Part shown: piece by piece, positions 18,412 to 27,374 of the stretch
How positions within the stretch are numbered: position 1 is the stretch's first letter
Layout of the letters: every line of letters starts with the position of its first letter
Assembly (NCBI GenBank): GCA_020635035.1
Contig: JACKAO010000007.1
Location: 124,001-188,000, forward strand
Direction of reading: 5' to 3'
DNA from: Calditrichia bacterium
Lineage (GTDB): Bacteria > Calditrichota > Calditrichia > Calditrichales > J004
Length of the DNA stretch: 64,000 bases
The notes under the pieces: generated by a model
What the model was told of the DNA's origin: nothing
Databases searched by the model: none
The model's input: the letters and a program-made list of their open reading frames with translations, nothing else
Made by a program: the position numbers and the translations under genes

Positions 18412-19185
18412 ATGCGAATTCAAACAGTAACAGAATATCTGCTTCCACTCAGGGAAGGCGGCTCTCTTCCGGCAGTGGTCAGGGCAGATGATCATAGAAA
18501 ATATGTAATAAAATTTAGCGGAGCAGGGCAGGGAGTTAAAGCTCTTATTGCCGATTTTATCGGCGGAGAACTGGCACGCCTGTCGGGCTTTAAAACACCA
18601 GAACTACTGCTACTGGAGCTGGACCCGGTGATTGCCAAAGCTGAACCAGATCCAGAGATTCAGGATTTGTTGAAAGCCAGTGCAGGAATAAATCTGGGTA
18701 TGGAATTTATTGAACAGGCAGCAACATTTAGTCCAAATGCTATTCATGTTTCTGAGAATTTTGCATCAGAAGTAGTATGGCTCGATGCCTTTATAACAAA
18801 TGTTGACCGCACAGCCCGGAATGTGAACATGCTGATACAGGATGAAAGTATCTGGCTTATTGATCATGGAGCATCATTAAATTTTCATTACAACTGGCGT
18901 AACACAAAAAATCACGCTGAAAATAGCTTTCCGCTTATTAAAGATCATGTGCTTTTGAAATATGCGAGCGAGTTGAATAAGGCAGACAAAAAGTACAGAG
19001 AGCTTCTTAAACCAACAGTATTTCAGAATATTTTAAACCAGATTCCTGATGCCTGGCTGGCAACTTCTCCGGATGAGAGTCCTGAATTGAAGCGGCAAGG
19101 GTATTTTGACTTTTTTAATCACAGATTGAATATGTCACATTTATTTGTCAGGGAGGCTGTTAGTGCCCGATCGCAAATCATTTGA
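18412..19185 (+). CDS. HipA-like kinase-fold protein (HipA_2 type)
   Basis: The 257-residue protein resembles the short HipA-like family. An N-terminal lobe contains YVIKFSGAGQG, with a candidate ATP-binding lysine. The catalytic-loop pattern NVDRTARNVN resembles the HipA N-x-D-R-x-x-x-N loop, and LIDHGASLNF resembles the metal-binding D-x-G segment. HipA proteins are Ser/Thr kinases, and classical HipA inhibits glutamyl-tRNA synthetase. No HipB-type DNA-binding partner is present. Its stop lies 23 bases inside the DUF3037 gene, a pairing I recall from other bacteria. The kinase fold is fairly sure; the target is unknown. Confidence 0.8.
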   Translation: MRIQTVTEYLLPLREGGSLPAVVRADDHRKYVIKFSGAGQGVKALIADFIGGELARLSGFKTPELLLLELDPVIAKAEPDPEIQDLLKASAGINLGMEFIEQAATFSPNAIHVSENFASEVVWLDAFITNVDRTARNVNMLIQDESIWLIDHGASLNFHYNWRNTKNHAENSFPLIKDHVLLKYASELNKADKKYRELLKPTVFQNILNQIPDAWLATSPDESPELKRQGYFDFFNHRLNMSHLFVREAVSARSQII

Positions 19186-19546
19186 TTATGCTGTCATCAG
19201 GATCGTACCCAATGTGGAAAGACAGGAGTTCATAAATGTCGGTGTAATTTTATTTGCCCGGACTCTTGATTTTCTTGATGCTAAGATCGATATGTCTTCG
19301 GTTGAACGCCTTAGTGTTTTTCCCGGAAAAAAGAATTTTGAATTAATCCGAAAGCAGTTGAAACATTATCTTGCTGTTTGTCATGGAGATGATCATGTGG
19401 ATTATTTCAGTAAAATAAGTAAATCCGAACGCTTCAACTGGCTGGTTGCCCCCAGCAGTACAATCATCCAGACATCCCCGGTTCATACAGGGATATCAAA
19501 TGATCCGGTAAAGTCACTGGAAGAATTGTTTGATATATTCGTTTAG
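19163..19546 (+). CDS. DUF3037 family protein, partner of HipA-like kinase
   Basis: A 127-residue protein that begins KSFDYAVIRIVPN and contains EFINVGVILFA, the signature of DUF3037. I choose the GTG at 19163 because GGGAGG at 19151-19156 sits 6 bases upstream; a TTG at 19145 in the same frame would place this site inside the coding region. The gene overlaps the end of the HipA-like gene by 23 bases, so the two are translationally linked. No catalytic motif is seen and the biochemical role is unknown. It may act as regulator or substrate adaptor of the kinase, which is inference. Confidence 0.82.
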   Translation: MPDRKSFDYAVIRIVPNVERQEFINVGVILFARTLDFLDAKIDMSSVERLSVFPGKKNFELIRKQLKHYLAVCHGDDHVDYFSKISKSERFNWLVAPSSTIIQTSPVHTGISNDPVKSLEELFDIFV

Positions 19547-19598
19547 AGCTTAATAAGTATTGGCTAAATGATAAGCAGCACAGTGTTTGAAATTGAAG

Positions 19599-20939
19599 CT
19601 AAACTATTGTCAAGGGTTCGTTTTTAGTTTTTTTCCGGAAACGTAAAGCAAGCATAATTGCGGCGGAGCCCAGGCCGCTTACAAAACCATACCAAACCCC
19701 ATCTACACCAAATTGCAGGACAATCCCTAATAAGTAACCAATGGGTATACTTAATACCCAATAAGATATGAAGACGATAATCGTTGGGATCTTTACATCC
19801 TGAATACCACGTAATGCCCCTACACCAACTGCCTGAACACCATCAAAAACCTGGAATAATGCAGCGATAATCAAAAGCCCGGCGGCAATTTCCTGAACAG
19901 TAGGATTATCAATAAACATTCCAACCAGCGGGTAACGAAAAACAATAAAAAGAATCCCGTTAACACCCATTATTGATGCACTCAGCAGAAAAGCACTTTT
20001 ACCTGCAATCCAGGTTTCACCTGCTTGTTCTTTGCCATATTCTGCGCCAACCCGGATCGCTGAAGCGTGTGAAATACCCGAAGCAAACATAAAGGTTACG
20101 GATGCCATAGTGAGTGCAATCTGATGAGCAGCAAGTTCATAGGTTCCAATCCAGCCTATGATGAATGCAACACTTGTAAATGCAACCACTTCAAGAAAGG
20201 ACTGCATTGATGTGGGAATACCAATTTGTAGTATCTTTTTTACAAGCTTTTTATGGAAATTTAATGAAAAATTACGTGGATTGAATTGTGAAAATCTCTT
20301 ACTTTTTAATACATATATAAACATTGCAAACCCGGCAAAGGTTCTTGTTCCAAATGTTGCAATTCCTGCCCCGTTAAGTTCGAGCCGTGGAAATCCAAGA
20401 TTCCCAAAAATAAAAATCCAGTTCAAAAAAACGTTGACCAGGTTTGCTATTAACATGATATACATCGCCGGCCGGGCATAGGTAAGTCCGTCACTGAATT
20501 GACGATAGGTCTGGAAAAACATAATTGGTATCATAGAAGCTGCAATAATTTGCAGATATGGAATTGTATAGGAAACAACCTGTTCTTCCTGACCCAGATG
20601 CGGCAAAATGACTACGGCTATTTCAATAAATCCAAAAAGTATAAATGCAGCAGCCATATTTATGAAAAGGCTGTGATGTAATAAGGAAGAACACTCCTGC
20701 TCGTTACCATGCCTGTTTGCTGCCGCGACCAATGGTGACAATGCAAAAGTTAAACCCAATCCAAGAATCATAAATTGGATAAAAATTGCATTTGCCAATG
20801 ATGAAGCTGCCAGGTGCACGGCACCTAATTGTCCAATCATCAGATTGTCCACAACTGCCATTCCCATGTGTCCAAGCTGACCAATTATTATTGGTATGGC
20901 AAGATTTGTCGTTCTTTTTAAATGTGTTGAAAAATTCAT
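19599..20939 (-). CDS. MATE-family multidrug/Na+ antiporter
   Basis: This 446-residue membrane protein has about twelve hydrophobic segments in two pseudo-repeats. Signatures are IPIIIGQLGHMGMAVVDNLMIGQLG at the N-terminus (given here only in outline) and GIPTSMQSFLEVVAF at the start of the second half, typical of NorM/DinF-type MATE exporters driven by Na+ or H+. The substrate is unknown. No Shine-Dalgarno is obvious. Its upstream region carries a 13-bp palindrome (20988-21000) that also occurs before the acyl-CoA dehydrogenase at 26219. The hybrid kinase lies upstream on the same strand, 95 bases away. Confidence 0.95.
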   Translation of the reverse strand: MNFSTHLKRTTNLAIPIIIGQLGHMGMAVVDNLMIGQLGAVHLAASSLANAIFIQFMILGLGLTFALSPLVAAANRHGNEQECSSLLHHSLFINMAAAFILFGFIEIAVVILPHLGQEEQVVSYTIPYLQIIAASMIPIMFFQTYRQFSDGLTYARPAMYIMLIANLVNVFLNWIFIFGNLGFPRLELNGAGIATFGTRTFAGFAMFIYVLKSKRFSQFNPRNFSLNFHKKLVKKILQIGIPTSMQSFLEVVAFTSVAFIIGWIGTYELAAHQIALTMASVTFMFASGISHASAIRVGAEYGKEQAGETWIAGKSAFLLSASIMGVNGILFIVFRYPLVGMFIDNPTVQEIAAGLLIIAALFQVFDGVQAVGVGALRGIQDVKIPTIIVFISYWVLSIPIGYLLGIVLQFGVDGVWYGFVSGLGSAAIMLALRFRKKTKNEPLTIV

Positions 20940-20987
20940 AGTGTGCGAAATTAAATGCTTATTCGTTATCAGGCAATGGGAAGGTTA

Positions 20988-21000
20988 AATATCGAATATT
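20988..21000. promoter_or_regulatory. Palindrome AATAT-CGA-ATATT upstream of the MATE gene
   Basis: Perfect 5-bp arms flank a 3-base centre. The 15-mer AAATATCGAATATTG, which contains the palindrome, occurs again at 26174-26188 upstream of an acyl-CoA dehydrogenase. It could be an operator shared by the two genes or a chance AT-rich repeat. Confidence 0.25.
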
Positions 21001-21034
21001 GGAAACGGATAAAAAGAGAGAATTATCTATTTGA

Positions 21035-22849
21035 TCAGGCTGGTAAGTAACAAATTTTATCCAGAATAGATGCAATATCATCTTTTTTTACAGGCTTGGC
21101 GATGAAATCATCCATACCGGCCTCAATACATTTTCTTTTATCTTCCGAGCTGGCATTGGCGGTCATAGCAACAATAGGAATATGTTCATCTTCTTGCTGT
21201 GCCCGGATGCGGCGGGTTGCTTCAATACCATCCAAAACCGGCATTTGAATATCCATAAAAATCATATCATATTTTTTTTGTGAAAATTTCTCAATGGCAT
21301 CGATTCCGTTAAAAGCGAAGTCAACATGGTGTCCCAATTTTTCAAGGATTTTTTTTGCCACCTTCTGATTTATTTCATTGTCTTCTACTAACAAAATTTC
21401 AAGATTTGGTTTACCTGTTAACTCAGCAGACGAAATATCCTGAATTTTTTTAGACTGATCATGCTGGAAATTTTTTCTTAATCCGAGCTTTACCCAGAAG
21501 GTACTCCCGGATTCTGCTTCGCTGAATACACCGATTTCGCCATTCATTTTTTCAACAAGAAGCTTGGAAATTGAAAGTCCGAGTCCTGTTCCCCCGAAAT
21601 TGCGGGTTAGTGATCTGTCCAGTTGAGAAAAGGGTTTAAATAATTCATTTTGCAAATCTCTGCTGATACCGATTCCTGTGTCGAGAACATCTACCTGAAT
21701 ATGGTCATATTGATCACTTTCGGCTAACCTGGAAACAGATATTATTACGCCACCTTTAGACGTAAACTTGATAGCATTTCCGGTAAGGTTTACCAATACC
21801 TGCCTTATTTTACCCGGATCACCGGTATAAAACTGATATAATGTCGGGTCTAATTTGATTTCGAAAGTTATCCCTTTCTTTACAGCTGTGTGCTTAAACA
21901 TCGAATGAATGCTCTGAACCAGCTCTTTTAGATTAAAATCTATAGTATCGATCTCAATATTACCGGATTCTATTTTCGAAAAGTCAAGAATGTCATTAAT
22001 TACAGAAAGAAGCGCATCAGATGAGATATCAATTATTTCCACTGCTTCACGTTGTTCCTTGTTCAGCTTAGTTTCTTTTAAGAAATCTATCATCCCGATC
22101 ACGCCGTTAATCGGTGTACGAATTTCATGGCTCATAGTGGCTAGAAACTCACTTTTTGCCTGAGATGCTTTTTTTGCTTTTTGAGCCATCTGATCTAACT
22201 CTTGAGTGCGTTTTAAGACTTTTTCTTCAAGGGAATTATTTAAACGAATATTTTTAGAAATTTCATTTTCAACCCGTATTAAATTTTTTTGATTAAGGTT
22301 AAAACCAACAAGCGAGATTATACCGACAGAGATTATAGCAAAAGATGTATCGATAAAATATTCAATGGCGTCTTCTGTGTTTACTATTCCAATATTATTC
22401 ATGTATATAACAAAAATTATGAGAACAATTAAGTTGACAACCATGTAAGTCAGCAACAATAATTTCTTTGCTGACAAAGTGAGAGATGTTAAGGCAACAC
22501 CAGCTATAATAAAAACAATGGTATCCAGTTTTTTAATAGGGTCGACATTTTCAAAAAACATAATAGCCCAAACACCGGTCAGGATAAGCATCAGCGTTAC
22601 ATTTGAAACAAAATTAAAATGCCCCTTATATAGAAGATAAATTAATGACAGCATAACCAGGGTCATAAGGTTTGAAATATGGGTTGTAAAAGGATCTATT
22701 TGTTCTACAAAGATCAATTGATGCATTGTTGTCATGACAAGCACAATTATAGTTGCAATGTTTAAAAGAAACACAACTCTTGCTTTACTTTGTGTCGTAT
22801 AATCTGTGTTATCGTATGCTTTAAAAAATCTGTCAATAAATTTTTTCAT
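21035..22849 (-). CDS. Membrane hybrid sensor histidine kinase
   Basis: The 604-residue protein has six predicted membrane spans within residues 24-183, a coiled linker, and a HisKA domain with SHEIRTP (His241). A HATPase domain follows with the N, G1 (DTGIGI), F and G2 (GGTGLGLSIS) boxes. A C-terminal receiver (about 478-600) is complete: acidic pair in VEDNEINQ, phospho-acceptor Asp in FMDIQMPVLDG, then MTAN and the AKPV lysine. It should autophosphorylate His241 and pass phosphate to its receiver and then to a separate phosphotransfer protein, none of which is nearby. The membrane domain is not a recognised sensor. It is divergent from mtaB. Confidence 0.94.
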   Translation of the reverse strand: MKKFIDRFFKAYDNTDYTTQSKARVVFLLNIATIIVLVMTTMHQLIFVEQIDPFTTHISNLMTLVMLSLIYLLYKGHFNFVSNVTLMLILTGVWAIMFFENVDPIKKLDTIVFIIAGVALTSLTLSAKKLLLLTYMVVNLIVLIIFVIYMNNIGIVNTEDAIEYFIDTSFAIISVGIISLVGFNLNQKNLIRVENEISKNIRLNNSLEEKVLKRTQELDQMAQKAKKASQAKSEFLATMSHEIRTPINGVIGMIDFLKETKLNKEQREAVEIIDISSDALLSVINDILDFSKIESGNIEIDTIDFNLKELVQSIHSMFKHTAVKKGITFEIKLDPTLYQFYTGDPGKIRQVLVNLTGNAIKFTSKGGVIISVSRLAESDQYDHIQVDVLDTGIGISRDLQNELFKPFSQLDRSLTRNFGGTGLGLSISKLLVEKMNGEIGVFSEAESGSTFWVKLGLRKNFQHDQSKKIQDISSAELTGKPNLEILLVEDNEINQKVAKKILEKLGHHVDFAFNGIDAIEKFSQKKYDMIFMDIQMPVLDGIEATRRIRAQQEDEHIPIVAMTANASSEDKRKCIEAGMDDFIAKPVKKDDIASILDKICYLPA

Positions 22850-22902
22850 TAAAGAGTTGTTCGGAAAAAATTAACAAATAATAAGGTTAGATCTATTATG
22901 TG

Positions 22903-22918
22903 AGAACTTTTTTGTTCT
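22903..22918. repeat. Inverted repeat AGAAC-T6-GTTCT in the kinase/mtaB divergent region
   Basis: Perfect 5-bp arms surround six thymines in the 205-base gap between the divergent hybrid kinase and mtaB genes. It may be a regulator site or a small hairpin; no function can be assigned from sequence. Confidence 0.25.
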
Positions 22919-23054
22919 GTTTATATAATTCTTATGTTTCTTTTTTGGTTGATAATATTGTGTTCCGCACTCTGAAGTGGCTTTCTTTTTTATATTAGCA
23001 AAAACAAACAAAACTTTTTAAATTCCACGGCTTTAAAAAAATATTTAAAATAAA

Positions 23055-24344
23055 ATGCGTAAAAAGGCTTCATTACATACTCTTGGCTGTCGATTGAATC
23101 AGGCTGAAACCGCTATAATTGCGAAGAATCTTCAGGATAAGGGCTTCGAAATTGTAGAGTTTGGCCAGCCATCAGATCTCACAGTTATTAACACCTGCAC
23201 AGTAACCGAACAGGCAGATGCAAAATGCAGGCAGGCGGTTCGCAAAAGTATCCGATCCAATCCAGATACTTTTATTGCAGTAATTGGATGCTATGCACAG
23301 ATGGCTGTTGATACTATACGACAGATTGATGGTGTGAATATGATTGTCGGTAACGAGCATAAAATGCAATTGGCAGATCATATTAATGGATTGGACAAAT
23401 CATCAGAACCGGTTGTTTTACACTCACCTAAAATATCCAGAGATTCTTTTGTTATTGAGTCCGTTGGTTTATTTGATAATGCCACCAGGGCAAATCTGAA
23501 AATTCAGGATGGCTGTAATTTCGTTTGTTCATTTTGTATTATTGCCAAAGCCAGGGGGCCGGCACGCAGCAGAGATTTTAATGATATTATAGACGAAGCC
23601 CATAAATTAATTGATATGGGACATAAAGAGATAGTGCTTACGGGTGTAAACATCGGAACTTACAATTTTGATGGAAAAACTTTTATTGATGTGCTTGACA
23701 AACTTGACAATATTTCTGGTCTGGATCGTATCCGAATAAGTTCTATTGAACCAACGACGATCTCAAAAGAAGTTGTTGATTTTATGTCTGATTCCTCCAG
23801 AATTTGTCCATACTTACATATCCCGATTCAAAGCGGGGATGATTCCATTCTTGAATCGATGCGCCGTAAACACAGCGCTCAATTTTTCCGTGAAATAATT
23901 GAATATACCGCAGACAAAATTCCGGGTATTGGCCTGGGAACAGACGTCATGGTTGGCTATCCCGGTGAAGGTGTGGAGGAATATAAAAACAGCAAAAAGC
24001 TGCTGGCAGATTTACCCATTTCTTATTTTCATGTTTTTACCTATTCCGATAGAAAAGGAACGTCATCTTTCAAAATGGATGCTAAAGTAGATCATGCTGT
24101 AAAAAAGCAACGCTATGCAGAGATGAACGAATTAGGAAAACGAAAAAAATATAAGTTTTATAAAGATTTTCTTGAAAAGGAAATGACTGTTTTATTTGAA
24201 GAACAGCGCGATGGTTACTGGAGCGGATTAACTGAAAACTATATACGCGTTAAGGTTAAAACACAGGATGATTTGCACAACCAATTGCGTTCAGTAAAGT
24301 TAGTTGAAATAGAAAAAGATTTTGCAACAGGAGTAATTCTTTGA
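23055..24344 (+). CDS. mtaB: tRNA t6A37 methylthiotransferase
   Basis: MtaB converts N6-threonylcarbamoyladenosine at position 37 of tRNA to its 2-methylthio form. The 429 residues hold an N-terminal methylthiotransferase domain with three cluster cysteines (Cys12 in LGCRLNQAE, Cys48 in NTCTV, Cys79 in GCYAQ). A radical-SAM motif, CNFVCSFC (Cys154, 158, 161), and a C-terminal TRAM-like region follow. The N-terminal pattern and GCRLNQAE favour MtaB over MiaB and RimO. Its TGA stop is overlapped by the TTG start of miaB, so the pair is coupled. The substrate base depends on TsaD, encoded at 40127. It opens a 34 kb run of plus-strand genes. Confidence 0.95.
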   Translation: MRKKASLHTLGCRLNQAETAIIAKNLQDKGFEIVEFGQPSDLTVINTCTVTEQADAKCRQAVRKSIRSNPDTFIAVIGCYAQMAVDTIRQIDGVNMIVGNEHKMQLADHINGLDKSSEPVVLHSPKISRDSFVIESVGLFDNATRANLKIQDGCNFVCSFCIIAKARGPARSRDFNDIIDEAHKLIDMGHKEIVLTGVNIGTYNFDGKTFIDVLDKLDNISGLDRIRISSIEPTTISKEVVDFMSDSSRICPYLHIPIQSGDDSILESMRRKHSAQFFREIIEYTADKIPGIGLGTDVMVGYPGEGVEEYKNSKKLLADLPISYFHVFTYSDRKGTSSFKMDAKVDHAVKKQRYAEMNELGKRKKYKFYKDFLEKEMTVLFEEQRDGYWSGLTENYIRVKVKTQDDLHNQLRSVKLVEIEKDFATGVIL

Positions 24345-25642
24345 AAAAGGTTTATATAGAGACCTATGGTTGTCAGATGAATGAATATGACACCGAAATT
24401 GTAAAAACGATTCTTAAAAAGCATAGTTATGATTTTACCAGTGAGCCGGAAAATGCAAATGTTATTTTTCTGAATACATGCTCAGTAAGGGAAAATGCCC
24501 ATCAGAAAGTTCACCAGCGTATCAACACTTTAAAATTGCTTAAACGACAAAACAAGCAGCTGGTGATGGGTGTATTAGGTTGCATGGCACAAAACCTGCG
24601 AAAAGAACTCCTGGATGAAAAGGTTGGTGTGGATATTGTCGCCGGTCCGGATGCTTATAAAAAGTTACCTGAAATGCTGGCAAATGTGGATGAATCCGGT
24701 GAGAAAGATTTTTACCTTACACTTTCGGAGTTTGAGACCTACAGCGATGTCTTTCCTTCACGTGAAGGTGGAGTAAATGCCTGGATAGCTGTTATGCGTG
24801 GTTGTGATAATTTCTGCACTTTTTGTGTTGTACCTTATACAAGGGGGAGAGAGCGCAGCCGTGATCCGTTGAATGTTGTTCAAGAAGTGGAACAACTCGC
24901 CGAAAAAGGCTTCAGGCAAATTACTTTGTTGGGACAAAATGTTAATTCATATAAATATGAAGATTATGATTTTGCGGATCTTATTGAAATGACATCTAGA
25001 GTAAACGGAATTGAACGTATCCGCTTTACATCTCCGCATCCAAAGGATTTTCCGGAGAAATTGCTCCAGGTAATCGCTCAGAATGACAAAGCATGCAAGC
25101 AGATTCATTTACCGCTGCAGGCAGGAAACAGCAGAGTTTTAGATATGATGAACCGTACCTATACGAAAGATGAATTTCTGACTTTGGCAAAACATATACG
25201 TAATACAATTCCTGATATTGTGCTGACTACCGATATCATAGTTGGTTTTCCAACAGAGACTGAGCAGGAATTTCAGGACACTTTGGATGTCTTGGAAGAA
25301 GTAAAGTTTGATTCGGCATTTATGTTTAAATATTCCGAGCGTAAACAGACCATCGCATCAAGAAAGTTTCCGGATGATGTAACCGAAGAAGAGAAGACAT
25401 CGCGGATCACGAGATTAGTGGATTTACAAAGAAAGCACAGCCTGGAAAGGAATCAAAGACATTTGGAACAGACTTTCAAAGTACTTGTTGAAGGAAATAG
25501 CAAGAAACCAGGTCAGCAAATGGGAAGAAATGATGGTAACAAAATTGTTGTTTTTCCTGATATAAAAGCTGATGTAGGATCCTTTGTAAATGTAAAAGTA
25601 AAGGAAGTTACAACCAATACACTTATTGGAACAACAATCTAA
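24341..25642 (+). CDS. miaB: tRNA i6A37 methylthiotransferase
   Basis: MiaB adds a methylthio group to N6-isopentenyladenosine-37. The 433-residue protein has YGCQMNEYDTE (Cys11), NTCSVRENAHQK (Cys47), LGCMAQ (Cys81) and radical-SAM cysteines in RGCDNFCTFC (Cys155, 159, 162) followed by VVPYTRGRERSR. A C-terminal TRAM domain completes the family layout. The start is TTG at 24341, overlapping the TGA of mtaB. A small AT-rich hairpin with a T run follows the stop. MiaA, which makes its substrate, is not in the window. Confidence 0.97.
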   Translation: MKKVYIETYGCQMNEYDTEIVKTILKKHSYDFTSEPENANVIFLNTCSVRENAHQKVHQRINTLKLLKRQNKQLVMGVLGCMAQNLRKELLDEKVGVDIVAGPDAYKKLPEMLANVDESGEKDFYLTLSEFETYSDVFPSREGGVNAWIAVMRGCDNFCTFCVVPYTRGRERSRDPLNVVQEVEQLAEKGFRQITLLGQNVNSYKYEDYDFADLIEMTSRVNGIERIRFTSPHPKDFPEKLLQVIAQNDKACKQIHLPLQAGNSRVLDMMNRTYTKDEFLTLAKHIRNTIPDIVLTTDIIVGFPTETEQEFQDTLDVLEEVKFDSAFMFKYSERKQTIASRKFPDDVTEEEKTSRITRLVDLQRKHSLERNQRHLEQTFKVLVEGNSKKPGQQMGRNDGNKIVVFPDIKADVGSFVNVKVKEVTTNTLIGTTI

Positions 25643-25665
25643 ATAGAGTTGATTGTTTTAGCTGA

Positions 25666-25691
25666 TTGAATTCTTTAAATTCAAATTTTTT
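25666..25691 (+). terminator. Weak terminator-like hairpin after miaB
   Basis: TTGAATT and AATTCAA form a 7-bp stem with a 5-base loop, followed directly by ATTTTTT. The stem is AT-only apart from one G-C pair, so termination would be inefficient. It precedes panD by 20 bases. Confidence 0.35.
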
Positions 25692-25710
25692 ACAGGAAAA
25701 TTAATCACAA

Positions 25711-26094
25711 ATGCAACGTACTTTTTTAAAAACTAAATTGCACCGGGCAACCGTAACCGATGCTAACCTAAACTATGAAGGCAGTTTGTCTATTGATCCT
25801 GAATTAATGCAGGCAGCCGATATTTTACCCTATGAAAAAGTGGATGTTGTAAATATAAACAATGGTGCCCGCTTCACGACATATGCAATCCTGGGAAGAC
25901 CAAATTCCGGAGAAATTTGCCTTAACGGTGCTGCAGCAAGATTGGGACAGATCGGAGACCGGGTAATTATTATTACTTATGTGAATCTCAATGAAGATGA
26001 ATTTGAATCCCATCATCCAAAAGCAATTTTACTTGATGAAAATAATCATATCAAATCCATCCAGGAATCACCTATTGGTTATGTAACAGATTAG
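25711..26094 (+). CDS. panD: Aspartate 1-decarboxylase proenzyme
   Basis: PanD makes beta-alanine from aspartate for pantothenate and coenzyme A. The self-processing site is Gly24-Ser25 in NYEGSLSID; cleavage leaves a pyruvoyl group on the new alpha chain. Downstream YEKVDVVNINNGARFTTYAI and NGAAARLGQIGD are conserved family blocks. Length is 127 residues, normal. The other pantothenate genes (panB, panC) are not in the window. It sits between miaB and an acyl-CoA dehydrogenase, which uses CoA substrates, but the 124-base gap suggests separate control. Confidence 0.97.
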   Translation: MQRTFLKTKLHRATVTDANLNYEGSLSIDPELMQAADILPYEKVDVVNINNGARFTTYAILGRPNSGEICLNGAAARLGQIGDRVIIITYVNLNEDEFESHHPKAILLDENNHIKSIQESPIGYVTD

Positions 26095-26174
26095 TTTTCC
26101 CGCCTTATTGGTTCTTTTGATCTGATGACAATACATGTAAATATTTATCTAAATAAAATTCTTAATATTTAAAA

Positions 26175-26187
26175 AATATCGAATATT
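26175..26187. promoter_or_regulatory. Palindrome AATAT-CGA-ATATT upstream of acyl-CoA dehydrogenase
   Basis: This is the second copy of the 13-bp palindrome found at 20988-21000. Here it lies 31 bases before the ATG at 26219 and is also nested in a second inverted repeat, AATATC (26175-26180) with GATATT (26188-26193). The position suits an operator. Confidence 0.3.
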
Positions 26188-26218
26188 GATATTGTTTTAA
26201 GTAGCCGGGAGCGATCCA

Positions 26219-27370
26219 ATGATAAAATTTAATGAAGAACACGGGATGGTTCGGAAAATGGTTCGTGATTTTGCCCAAAAGGAGATGGCACCAATCGCGA
26301 TCGAGATTGATGAAAACGAACGATTCCCGGAAGAGACATTTAAGAAGATGGCCGGACTTAATCTTTTAGGTTTGCCTGTTTCTGAAGAATATGGCGGAGC
26401 CGGTTTTGATTACATCTCCTATATGATTGCACTGGAAGAACTTGCGAAAGTATGTGCCGCGACAACTTTATCCTATTCAGCACATATCTCTCTTGCATCC
26501 ACACCAATTGAAATGTTTGGAACGGAAGAACAGAAACAAAAATATCTTGTTCCTTTGGCAAAAGGCGAAAAGTTGGGTGCATTTGGTTTAACCGAACCTG
26601 CTGCAGGCAGTGACGCAGGTGGAACACAAACAACGGCAGTTGATGATGGTGATAATTATATTCTGAATGGCTCTAAAATCTATATTACCAATGCGGCTTA
26701 CGCTGATGTTTTTGTGGTCACTGCTGTGACAGATAGGGCAAAATCAACCAGGGGCATTTCAAGTTTTATCCTTGAAAAAGGCATGCCCGGCTTTGAAGTC
26801 GGTAAAAAAGAAAAAAAGTTAGGAATGCGTGCTTCACCAACAAGCATGCTGCATTTTAATGATGTAAAAGTACCAAAAGAAAATTTGCTTGGTAAACTAA
26901 ATAACGGCTATAAACAATTTCTGGCAACTTTGGATGGCGGCCGTATCGGGATTGGGGCCCAATCGCTGGGAATCGCCAAAGCTGCTTTCCAGAAAGCAAT
27001 GAAATATGGTCATGAGAGAGAACAGTTCAAACAAAAATTAATTGACTTTCAGGCTATACAATTTAAACTTGCGGACATGTACCTTAAAATACAGGCAGCT
27101 GAGCACTTTGTTTACTATGCCGCCCAGTTGCGTCAGGAAAAATTAGCACATAAAAAAGAAGCATCAATGGCAAAACTTTATGCATCGGAAGCGGCAATGG
27201 ATGTAACAAAGGAAGCTATACAAATCCACGGTGGATATGGATATACGCAGGAATATGAAGTGGAGCGTTATTGGCGTGATGCAAAATTAATGGAAATTGG
27301 CGAAGGCACATCCGAAGTACAACGGATGCTGATTTTCAGAGAAGCATTAAAAGAGTTTTCACACATTTAA
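26219..27370 (+). CDS. Acyl-CoA dehydrogenase (second paralogue)
   Basis: A 383-residue FAD-dependent acyl-CoA dehydrogenase. Motifs are AFGLTEPAAGSDAG, YITNAAYADVFVV, GRIGIGAQSLGIAKAAF, REQFKQKLIDFQAIQF, IQIHGGYGYTQEYEVER and IGEGTSEVQRMLIF. The IGEGTSE ending is of the kind seen in butyryl-CoA, short/branched-chain and isovaleryl-CoA dehydrogenases; the exact substrate cannot be read. GGGAG at 26207-26211 is the likely ribosome-binding site. It is clearly diverged from the copy at 17230, so the two are old paralogues and not a recent duplication. The 7TM-HD gene follows only 4 bases later. Confidence 0.94.
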   Translation: MIKFNEEHGMVRKMVRDFAQKEMAPIAIEIDENERFPEETFKKMAGLNLLGLPVSEEYGGAGFDYISYMIALEELAKVCAATTLSYSAHISLASTPIEMFGTEEQKQKYLVPLAKGEKLGAFGLTEPAAGSDAGGTQTTAVDDGDNYILNGSKIYITNAAYADVFVVTAVTDRAKSTRGISSFILEKGMPGFEVGKKEKKLGMRASPTSMLHFNDVKVPKENLLGKLNNGYKQFLATLDGGRIGIGAQSLGIAKAAFQKAMKYGHEREQFKQKLIDFQAIQFKLADMYLKIQAAEHFVYYAAQLRQEKLAHKKEASMAKLYASEAAMDVTKEAIQIHGGYGYTQEYEVERYWRDAKLMEIGEGTSEVQRMLIFREALKEFSHI

Positions 27371-27374
27371 AATT

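Noticed and set aside
17230..27370. Recent duplication of the two acyl-CoA dehydrogenase genes
   Set aside because: The two proteins differ throughout outside the family motifs, so they are old paralogues.
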